Positions 21,321 through 27,462 of a stretch of DNA of 40,945 nucleotides are shown here, in pieces. Both the position numbers and the translations under genes were made by a program. The notes under the pieces were generated by a model. That model made no database searches. It worked only from the letters and a program-made list of their open reading frames with translations, and had not been told where the DNA came from. How positions within the stretch are numbered: the first letter of the stretch is position 1; each line of letters opens with the position of its first letter. The DNA is from a virus, in IMG/VR virus record IMGVR_UViG_3300043598_000008, positions 1 to 40,945 of that record; one strand, given 5' to 3'.

Positions 21321-21364
21321 CCGCCTCCCCACCCACGCTGCACTACTACGGAGTGGCGAAATGA
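21317..21364 (+). CDS. 15-aa micro-ORF coupled between two genes
   Basis: Reads MTASPPTLHYYGVAK. ATGA overlaps on both sides link it to the genes at 21114 and 21361. ACGGAG in its final codons can serve the next start. Probably a coupling element. Confidence 0.35.
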   Translation: MTASPPTLHYYGVAK

Positions 21365-21696
21365 ACTTCCTCTCCCGCTACCTACACCGTGCACGCTTCC
21401 TACGCATCGAGGCTAACAAGCCGGTGGCGTGGGGCGCGTGTGAATACTCGCCAGAGCTTGCGCGCCGCAAGCAGTTCCAGCGAATGACGGCTATCGAGCG
21501 AAGGATGGTAGCTGAGCACTACGCATCCATCGCTCGCGCGCAAATGGAGTACCAGTTGGCGTACATCAAGGCGCAGTACGCGGACCAACAACGGCAGGCG
21601 CGGCAGTGTCTGGCGCAAGCGGAGGCTGCGCGGGTGGAGATGGAGCGGCAGCGGGCGATCCGGGCGATCTACAACTCACGCCAATATCCAACCTAA
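21361..21696 (+). CDS. helical hypothetical protein
   Basis: This 111-aa protein is very helical, with a long Gln/Ala/Arg-rich coiled-coil C-terminus (QYADQQRQARQCLAQAEAAR). No family recognised. Position just before the primase-helicase suggests an accessory replication role only by context. Confidence 0.5.
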   Translation: MNFLSRYLHRARFLRIEANKPVAWGACEYSPELARRKQFQRMTAIERRMVAEHYASIARAQMEYQLAYIKAQYADQQRQARQCLAQAEAARVEMERQRAIRAIYNSRQYPT

Positions 21697-21702
21697 CCAC
21701 CT

Positions 21703-21834
21703 ATGCGCAAGTGGACAACAGATGGCCGCGCAGAGGCAGATACGAGAGTCGGCAGGCTGGAGCTGTGGTGTCTATGTCGTGGATGGATGTGGCTCGCGAA
21801 TCTACTGGCACGCGCCAGAGTGAGGCGGCGATGA
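21703..21834 (+). CDS. possible 43-aa Arg/Trp-rich ORF
   Basis: Starts MRKWTTDGRAEADTRVGRLE; its stop overlaps the primase-helicase ATG (ATGA). There is no good ribosome site and the composition is unusual, so it may be chance. Alternatively the primase could start upstream in its own frame, for example at the MSWMD codons at about 21774. Confidence 0.3.
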   Translation: MRKWTTDGRAEADTRVGRLELWCLCRGWMWLANLLARARVRRR

Positions 21835-23657
21835 CGCCTGACGCCGCTACCGTTGCCTCGCGACTGCAAAAACCGAAGCGGTCTGGTCCTGGCTGGATGG
21901 CCTGTTGTCCGGCACACGAAGACTCAACCGCATCACTGTCGATCAATGACGGAGAGAAGGGCGTGGTGTTCAGATGCCACGCAGGGTGCACTCAGGAGTC
22001 GGTATTGAATGCGATTGAGGCTCTTGGGGTACAGATCAGAAAGACAAACGACAATGGTCATCACGAACACCGAGAGCCAATGCCAGTGCTAACCGTCCAA
22101 TCACTTGCAGCGGCAAAGTGGCTCAATCAGCAAATGATGCGGGAGAACTGCTGCCATGATTCATTTCGCGGAGTCGGCTTTTTCTACACGAACCAGTCCG
22201 GCGGTATCTCAGGAACCAAGTTCCGCAAATACCTTGGGCACGGTTCTGACGGGAGAGACTTCTCATGGGAAGTCGGCAGCAAGCCGTGCCTATTCGGCCT
22301 ATGGCGCCTGGAGAAAGACCTGGCCAATGACGGCCGGGTAATTCTCTGTGAAGGCGAGACAGATGCGCTGACACTGTGGCAACACGGATATACGGCACTC
22401 GGACTTCCTGGCGCGTCGATGTGGCGGGAAGAGTGGCTGGCGCAAATCCCTGAAAGCTCCAAGGTCTACGTCATCCTCGAGCCTGATCAAGGCGGGCGCA
22501 CGGTAGAAGCGGCGGTCATGAAGTCGGAGCTGCGCCCCCGCGCCTGGTTCATCCGCATGACGGAGGTGGTGAAAGATCCGAACCAGCTCCACATGGCGAG
22601 CGAGGCCGGTTTTGTCGATAACTTCGACAAGCTGATTGCGGGGGCGCAGCCAGCGGAGCCGAAGAAAGAGCCGCGCATCGTGTTGCGGCACATCGGCGAG
22701 ATTGTTGCCGATCTCAAAGAAACTGACTGGTTGATCGAGGACACAATTGAGCATCGCATAATCGGGCTCATGGTCGGAGCTCGCGGGAGCCTTAAGTCAT
22801 TTGTTGCGCTAGATTGGATGATGCGCATGGCAATCGAGAACCATGGCGTAGTCGCGCTTTCAGCGGAAGGCGATGGCTTAGGCAGACGCATAGAGGCGTG
22901 GCACAAGATGTTCGCGCCGCGCGTGGACATCAATAGCCTGCCGATGGTGGCCATGGAGCGCTCAATAAGCCTGTGTGTAGCGGATGTGCGTGACGAGCTT
23001 GCCAAAAATATTAACGGGCTCCAATGGACGCCCAAGATCATTACGATTGACACGCTGAGCAAGTACAGCGCTGGCCTCGATGAGAACGAGAATAGCGAAG
23101 TGCGGGATTTCCTTGAGGCGCTGTCAGACAGTCTACGCGTTACTTACGGATGCGCCATCCTGCTGGTCGCGCACACAGGCTACGCGGCCTCCGATCGCAT
23201 CCGTGGCGCCTCCAGCTTCGGCGCCAACACCGAGGCTGAGTACATCGTCACGCGCGCATCTCCACTCGAGCTGCTGTGCAAGGTGTCGCGCGAGCGCTTC
23301 AAGGATTCGCCCGGACTTGAACCGATCGGATACGCCGGTGAGGTGGTGGATCTAGGTCGCCAGGACAAGCGAGGGCGCCAAGTCACAAGTCTGGTGCTTC
23401 GGGCTGGAGCGGAATTGCCAGCGGCAAAGGTCCGCGGCGCCGGGGCAAACCAGACCGCCACACTGGTCGCACTCAGGGAGTGGGTCGCCTCCCATCCTGG
23501 CCAAGAAGTCATTCCTCACGACGAACTAGCAGACCTGCTCAAACGCCAAGGCGTCAACAGAAAGCGCAAACCTGAAGTCCTCAACTGGTTGGTGAACGCT
23601 GGCGCCATTTTGCCATCGGTCGGAGGTCACAAAGTGAACGGTAAGGCAATCCTATGA
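21831..23657 (+). CDS. primase-helicase (zinc finger, TOPRIM, RecA-like ATPase)
   Basis: This 608-aa protein has an N-terminal zinc finger (C26-P-A-H29, then C49-H-A-G-C53) as in DnaG-type primases. A TOPRIM domain at about 165-245 follows (VILCEGETDAL with Glu174, VILEPDQGG with Asp219). A RepA/AAA_25-like ATPase starts at about 300, with Walker A GARGSLKS at 316-323 and Walker B IITIDTL with Asp407, then LLVAHTG. It should prime and unwind DNA, relying on a host polymerase since none is encoded. The ATG at 21831 begins right at the zinc-finger module. The candidate origin follows immediately. Confidence 0.85.
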   Translation: MTPDAATVASRLQKPKRSGPGWMACCPAHEDSTASLSINDGEKGVVFRCHAGCTQESVLNAIEALGVQIRKTNDNGHHEHREPMPVLTVQSLAAAKWLNQQMMRENCCHDSFRGVGFFYTNQSGGISGTKFRKYLGHGSDGRDFSWEVGSKPCLFGLWRLEKDLANDGRVILCEGETDALTLWQHGYTALGLPGASMWREEWLAQIPESSKVYVILEPDQGGRTVEAAVMKSELRPRAWFIRMTEVVKDPNQLHMASEAGFVDNFDKLIAGAQPAEPKKEPRIVLRHIGEIVADLKETDWLIEDTIEHRIIGLMVGARGSLKSFVALDWMMRMAIENHGVVALSAEGDGLGRRIEAWHKMFAPRVDINSLPMVAMERSISLCVADVRDELAKNINGLQWTPKIITIDTLSKYSAGLDENENSEVRDFLEALSDSLRVTYGCAILLVAHTGYAASDRIRGASSFGANTEAEYIVTRASPLELLCKVSRERFKDSPGLEPIGYAGEVVDLGRQDKRGRQVTSLVLRAGAELPAAKVRGAGANQTATLVALREWVASHPGQEVIPHDELADLLKRQGVNRKRKPEVLNWLVNAGAILPSVGGHKVNGKAIL

Positions 23658-23800
23658 CTACCCTTAAGGAGCGTCCGAAATGTCCGAAACCGTCCGATTC
23701 GGACAGGATGAAGCGTCCGAAATGTCCGAACAACCGTAAGGTTCGGACGTTCGGACACCCTCGTCTTGTATCACCCCACCACTCCCGAGCCACGCCATGA
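23654..23800 (+). CDS. small basic protein encoded across the iteron cluster
   Basis: This 48-aa Lys/Arg/Pro-rich protein contains two copies of ERPKCP/KRPKCPN because its DNA is the repeat cluster itself. ATGA overlaps at both ends suggest translation. It may be a by-product of an origin placed inside a coupled reading frame. Confidence 0.4.
   Translation: MTTLKERPKCPKPSDSDRMKRPKCPNNRKVRTFGHPRLVSPHHSRATP
23673..23756. repeat. GTCCGA iteron cluster, candidate replication origin
   Basis: Within 84 bp there are eight copies of GTCCGA: forward at 23673, 23682, 23692, 23715 and 23724, reverse (TCGGAC) at 23699, 23743 and 23751. Spacing within groups is 8-10 bp, near one helical turn. 23692-23704 is a perfect 13-bp palindrome (GTCCGA-T-TCGGAC), and an 18-bp unit GCGTCCGAAATGTCCGAA occurs twice. 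Position right after the primase-helicase gene is typical for iteron origins. Function is inferred. Confidence 0.6.
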
Positions 23801-23973
23801 GCTGCCAGTGGTACGTGTGGATACCGCGACCCTGGGCCCTCAAGGGTGGCCATGGCGCTCGCTACAACTTGGGTAAGACGCGATACACCAAACCGGGATG
23901 GCGAGCGCGCCTCAAAGTGTGGGCAAGTTTCTGCCCACTGCACGGACGGCTTTGCTGGGAATACACGCCATGA
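23797..23973 (+). CDS. small Trp/Arg-rich hypothetical protein
   Basis: This 58-aa protein reads MSCQWYVWIPRPWALKGGHG and ends FCPLHGRLCWEYTP. Three cysteines and two histidines could bind a metal. ATGA overlaps on both sides. No family recognised. Confidence 0.45.
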   Translation: MSCQWYVWIPRPWALKGGHGARYNLGKTRYTKPGWRARLKVWASFCPLHGRLCWEYTP

Positions 23974-24032
23974 CCTGGCTCCTCACCCTCTGGCAACGCC
24001 TCGTGAAGTGGTGGCGGGAGAATCGCCCTTGA
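23970..24032 (+). CDS. 20-aa amphipathic micro-ORF
   Basis: Reads MTWLLTLWQRLVKWWRENRP, a Trp-rich basic amphipathic helix that would bind membranes if made. The ATG overlaps the upstream stop and the TGA overlaps the TTG start of the next gene. CGGGAG near its end can serve that start. Either a coupling ORF or a membrane-active peptide. Confidence 0.35.
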   Translation: MTWLLTLWQRLVKWWRENRP

Positions 24033-24391
24033 CGTATCGTCCCCAATTGCCACAGAAATCGGGTTCTTCACATTTGAAAACCAATTCCACCAGTGAAATC
24101 GAGCAATCCGCGAGCCAAGCGGCCTATCGCTCAGCGTTGCAGCGCCTGGGTGCTGTCATCATGGTGCGGGCTAACAACGCGTCTCCCGACTATGCGACCG
24201 TTGCCACCAATGCGCGCCTGCGCGAAGTCGAGATTGCAGCCTTGTTAGACATCGTGATCGAAGCCCGCCTAGCTACTCGCGATCAGTATTTCGATCGCTG
24301 CGCGGCACTGATGGAGCGCGTGGCGACTGGGATGGAGAAGCAAGACACGCCGTCTGCGATCATGGTGCCGAAGATGAATGGGAAGCATTGA
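24029..24391 (+). CDS. hypothetical helical protein, TTG start
   Basis: This 120-aa protein is read from TTG 24029 overlapping the micro-ORF stop. A polar N-terminus is followed by helices (ASQAAYRSALQRLGAVIMVR, LREVEIAALLDIVIEARLAT). No recognised family. Confidence 0.5.
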   Translation: MTYRPQLPQKSGSSHLKTNSTSEIEQSASQAAYRSALQRLGAVIMVRANNASPDYATVATNARLREVEIAALLDIVIEARLATRDQYFDRCAALMERVATGMEKQDTPSAIMVPKMNGKH

Positions 24392-24615
24392 TGTCTAACT
24401 ACCAAGACGGCTACGATCACGGCGGCGGCAGTCCACCGAAGCCGCCAGTGCCCGAGCCACCCGTGGGTGAATACGTCTTCAACTCAGGTCGCGACACGCC
24501 TGAGAATCGCGCGGAGGCTGAAGAGATCCTGCGCAGCGCGGGGTGCCAGCGCATGCGACATGAGCCATTGGACGATGGGCGGCTCGTGACTCATGGCTAT
24601 TTGAGGGCTGATTGA
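24391..24615 (+). CDS. small proline-rich hypothetical protein
   Basis: This 74-aa protein has a Gly/Pro-rich N-terminus (GGGSPPKPPVPEPPVG) and a short alpha/beta C-terminus. TGATG coupling to both neighbours. Not recognised. Confidence 0.45.
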   Translation: MSNYQDGYDHGGGSPPKPPVPEPPVGEYVFNSGRDTPENRAEAEEILRSAGCQRMRHEPLDDGRLVTHGYLRAD

Positions 24616-24875
24616 TGAACAGACGTGGCGCGAGGGCGCGTATGTTCGTAACTAAAGAAAACATCGGAATCCTTAGCAGGATTTATCCTGACCTCGCTAA
24701 CGACACGAGCCATCCATCGAGAATTTTTAGGCCTGGCGTCACGGTGCCTGAGCCATATCAGGGGTGGGATTGGCTTGCTCAGACCATGTACGAAATGTGG
24801 TGTGTTGATAATGGCCTGAGCCCTACGCGCAAGGTCACGATTGAGGAAATGCGCGAAAGGTATCCTGCGCCATGA
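24615..24875 (+). CDS. small hypothetical protein (86 aa)
   Basis: The ATG at 24615 touches the upstream stop. The protein has a basic start (MNRRGARARMFVTKENIGIL) and a Trp-rich helical end (YQGWDWLAQTMYEMWCVDNG). Coupled to the co-chaperonin gene by ATGA. Not recognised. Confidence 0.5.
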   Translation: MNRRGARARMFVTKENIGILSRIYPDLANDTSHPSRIFRPGVTVPEPYQGWDWLAQTMYEMWCVDNGLSPTRKVTIEEMRERYPAP

Positions 24876-25243
24876 CCCAATATCTCGCCGACTCCCCTTC
24901 CCAAGTGCGCATGATGCACGATCACATCCTGCTGAAGCCCCTTGAGTGGCATCCCTCGAAAACTCTCGAAGTAGTTAGACATGGACGCCCGTTACGCGGG
25001 CAAGTGATACGCATCGGCGCTGGTCGAAATCACATGAAGTACAAGGCTGGCCCCAAAGGACCTAAGTCACTGATGGACTACAGCAAGCACTTTCGTCCCA
25101 CAGAAGTGCGCGAGGGTGATGTGGTGGAGCTCGGCGGCCTGGATATCTTCGATGGCGCTGGCTATCAGTTCACCGAGGTCATTGTGGGTGCGGAAACGAT
25201 GCTGATCTGTACCGAGCGTGACGTGGCGTTCATTCATGGCTAA
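24872..25243 (+). CDS. GroES-like co-chaperonin
   Basis: This 123-aa protein follows the Cpn10 layout: MHDHILLKPLEW at the first strand, a mobile-loop region (ASKTLEVV type, here HPSKTLEVVRHGRP), RGQVIRIGAGRN, REGDVVELGG, and the closing LICTERDVAFIHG. It is a little longer than bacterial GroES (about 97 aa) because of an insert at about 52-78. Phage co-chaperonins such as T4 gp31 replace host GroES so GroEL can fold the capsid protein. Location just upstream of terminase and head genes fits that role. No phage GroEL is present. Confidence 0.75.
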   Translation: MTQYLADSPSQVRMMHDHILLKPLEWHPSKTLEVVRHGRPLRGQVIRIGAGRNHMKYKAGPKGPKSLMDYSKHFRPTEVREGDVVELGGLDIFDGAGYQFTEVIVGAETMLICTERDVAFIHG

Positions 25244-25601
25244 CCCGAATCCTCAAAAGCCACCCGTTCACAGCCAGTTCGGCAAGGGCAACAATGCCAA
25301 CCCAGGAGGCAAGCCCGTAGGCGCGCGCAACCGCATCACGGCGCATTTTTTGAATGCGCTCGCCGATCATTTCGCGAAGCATGGCAAGAAAGCCATTGAG
25401 CTCGCATGCGAGGAAGATCCGGTGGGCTACCTCAAGGTCATCGGTGCGCTGATGCCCAAGCAGATCGAGGTCACGCGACCGTTGGAAGGGCTGACCGATG
25501 ATGAACTTTCTGCCATTGCTGAACAAATCCGATCCGCGCTTGATTCTCCAGGCAGTGGATCTGGAGCTCAGCCTTCGCAAGAGCCATCGCAAGTTAACTG
25601 A
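25236..25601 (+). CDS. terminase small subunit-like protein (DUF5681 type)
   Basis: This 121-aa protein shows the N-terminal pattern FGKGNNANPGGKPVGARNRI, followed by a helical HTH-like body (ITAHFLNALADHFAKHGKKA, EEDPVGYLKVIGALMPKQIE), as in DUF5681 proteins next to large terminases. It likely recognises phage DNA and feeds it to TerL. The ATG at 25236 overlaps the co-chaperonin stop; its 3' end overlaps terL by 104 bases. Confidence 0.7.
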   Translation: MANPNPQKPPVHSQFGKGNNANPGGKPVGARNRITAHFLNALADHFAKHGKKAIELACEEDPVGYLKVIGALMPKQIEVTRPLEGLTDDELSAIAEQIRSALDSPGSGSGAQPSQEPSQVN

Positions 25602-26193
25602 GTACGTACCGTACGATAAGCAAAGGGCCTTCCACGACGCTGGCGCTAACTATCGAGAGCGGCTATTCCTAGCAGGTAATCGGTGCGGCAAGACGCAAGC
25701 TGGTGCGTTTGAGATGGCCATGCATCTCACCGGTCTCTATCCAGATTGGTGGCGTGGTAAACGATTCGATAAACCAATACGCGCGTGGGCAGCCGGCATC
25801 ACTGGAGAATCAACTCGCGATGTGGTGCAAGAGAAATTATTCGGCCCTCCCGATCAGCGTGACGCATGGGGCACTGGCGCGATACCGAAAGACCGCATCG
25901 GCGACATCATCACTGGCCGGGGTATTGGCAACGCTGTGGACATGGCGTCCATCAAACATGCGAGCGGTGGCTGGTCATCGCTTGGCTTCAAGTCATATGA
26001 GAAGGGGCGAGAGAAGTGGCAGGGCTCGGCGCTCGAGGTTTGCTGGATGGACGAGGAAAGCCCGCTCCCGCTATACCTCGAAGCTCTAACTAGAACGAAC
26101 GAGACAGGCGGACTTGTCTATTTGACCTGTACTCCGCTCATGGGTATGAGTTCGGTAATGATTCGCTTCCTCATGCCTGAGCAAGACCATTGA
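25498..26193 (+). CDS. terminase large subunit, ATPase part (split gene)
   Basis: These 231 aa cover the packaging ATPase: a YDKQRAFHDAG adenine-binding type motif at 39-49, Walker A GNRCGKT at 60-66, and Walker B ending VCWMDEES at 181-188, with later RTNETGGLVYLTCTPL as coupling motif. The P22/Terminase_6 family normally continues into a nuclease domain of a single protein of about 480-500 aa. Here the frame stops at 26191-26193 right at the domain border. ATG 25498 has GGAAGG upstream. Confidence 0.85.
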   Translation: MMNFLPLLNKSDPRLILQAVDLELSLRKSHRKLTEYVPYDKQRAFHDAGANYRERLFLAGNRCGKTQAGAFEMAMHLTGLYPDWWRGKRFDKPIRAWAAGITGESTRDVVQEKLFGPPDQRDAWGTGAIPKDRIGDIITGRGIGNAVDMASIKHASGGWSSLGFKSYEKGREKWQGSALEVCWMDEESPLPLYLEALTRTNETGGLVYLTCTPLMGMSSVMIRFLMPEQDH

Positions 26194-26954
26194 GCGCTCA
26201 CAAAGACCGCATAGTCATCCAAGCAGGTATCGAAGACGCCGGCCACTTCACAGCCGAAGACCGCGCGCGCATTATCGCGTCCTACCCTTCGTGGGAGCGT
26301 GAAGCCAGAACGAAGGGCATCCCCCAACTAGGATCTGGCCGCGTGTTTCCCATCGACGAAGACGATATCCGCTGCGCCCCAATGCCGATCCCCGCGCACT
26401 GGCCGCAGCTTGCGGGACTCGACTTCGGCTGGGATCACCCATCGGCTGGCGTGCGCCAGGCATGGGATCGCGACGCCGATTGCCTGTACGTCATTGCAGC
26501 GCATCGCGCGCGGGAGCAGACTCCGGCGATGTTCGCCGCCAGCGTGCGGCCGTGGGGAGACTGGTTACCGTGGGCTTGGCCGCATGACGGATTGCAACAT
26601 GACAAGGGCAGTGGCGAGCAGCTTGCCGCGCAGTATCGAGCGCAGGGGCTCAAGATGCTGCCGCAGCGTGCGACATTCGAGGATGGCTCGTTCGGTGTGG
26701 AGGCGGGTATTGCCGAGATGCTTGATCGCATGCAGACGGGACGCCTGAAAGTGTTCAGTCACCTGGCCGACTGGTTTGAGGAATTTCGGCTGTATCACCG
26801 CAAAGACGGACTTATCGTGAAGGCCGGTGACGATCTGATGAGCGCCACACGCTACGGGATCATGATGCGTCGGCATGCGGTCCTTCGGAATAAACCCGCG
26901 CCTGCAACACCGCAGCGAGGACATCACAACGGCTCTGCCGCATGGATGGGATAA
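26190..26954 (+). CDS. terminase large subunit, nuclease part (split gene)
   Basis: These 254 aa hold the C-terminal half: KDRIVIQAGIEDAGHFTAED, SYPSWEREARTKGIPQLGSG and RVFPIDEDDI, then LAGLDFGWDHPSA with Asp78, the first acidic residue of the RuvC-like nuclease. The frame is minus one relative to the ATPase part and could restart at TTG 26190 (TTGA overlap). No slippery heptamer is seen at the join. Either one base is missing from the sequence or TerL is made as two polypeptides. Confidence 0.85.
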   Translation: MSAHKDRIVIQAGIEDAGHFTAEDRARIIASYPSWEREARTKGIPQLGSGRVFPIDEDDIRCAPMPIPAHWPQLAGLDFGWDHPSAGVRQAWDRDADCLYVIAAHRAREQTPAMFAASVRPWGDWLPWAWPHDGLQHDKGSGEQLAAQYRAQGLKMLPQRATFEDGSFGVEAGIAEMLDRMQTGRLKVFSHLADWFEEFRLYHRKDGLIVKAGDDLMSATRYGIMMRRHAVLRNKPAPATPQRGHHNGSAAWMG

Positions 26955-26956
26955 AT

Positions 26957-27256
26957 ATGACGTTTGCACTCGCTGACCCGATGACCCCACCCGATCTCGT
27001 CGATCATCTGCGCGAGCTTGAGCAGACCGCCAAGCGCGCCGACCTTGCCGAAGTACGCGGCGCGCTGATCGCGGCAGCCGTTGAAATCGAGCACTGGCGA
27101 GCGATTGCCACATCGGCCGCTGAGCAGCTCGAGGAAGCCGCGCGCCTTCGTATTGGCACAATGGATAGCCAGTCGCGCGTCGATGATGTGACACGGCAGG
27201 TGAAGTCCACGCTCACGCAGGTGGCGCATGAATTGCGGTTAAAGCTCGCCGAATGA
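26957..27256 (+). CDS. small helical protein between terminase and portal
   Basis: This 100-aa protein is mainly helical (PPDLVDHLRELEQTAKRADL, AEVRGALIAAAVEIEHWRAI) and probably a coiled coil. ATG 26957 was chosen two bases after the terL stop; 26942 is possible. Not recognised. Confidence 0.5.
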   Translation: MTFALADPMTPPDLVDHLRELEQTAKRADLAEVRGALIAAAVEIEHWRAIATSAAEQLEEAARLRIGTMDSQSRVDDVTRQVKSTLTQVAHELRLKLAE

Positions 27257-27462
27257 GACTGAGAGTCATCATCCCACTGCCGTGGTATTCAAAGCAGGCT
27301 TACGACATCTGCAGAGATGAGTTGCGCGGTGGATGGCGAGTCTTCGCCATATACTTGCAGGTGACGCCAGCGCCCAAACTACTTAAGTCTGTTGGCTTCG
27401 TGTTCACGTTTCAGATGCTTATTGGCGTCAAATTCAAGCGAGAAGTGCGGCCGCTAGCATGA
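27253..27462 (+). CDS. small hypothetical protein (69 aa)
   Basis: A basic protein with a VIIPLPWYSKQAYDICRDEL start and a FGFVFTF-like hydrophobic end. ATGA overlaps with the genes on both sides, the downstream one being portal. Not recognised. Confidence 0.45.
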   Translation: MRLRVIIPLPWYSKQAYDICRDELRGGWRVFAIYLQVTPAPKLLKSVGFVFTFQMLIGVKFKREVRPLA

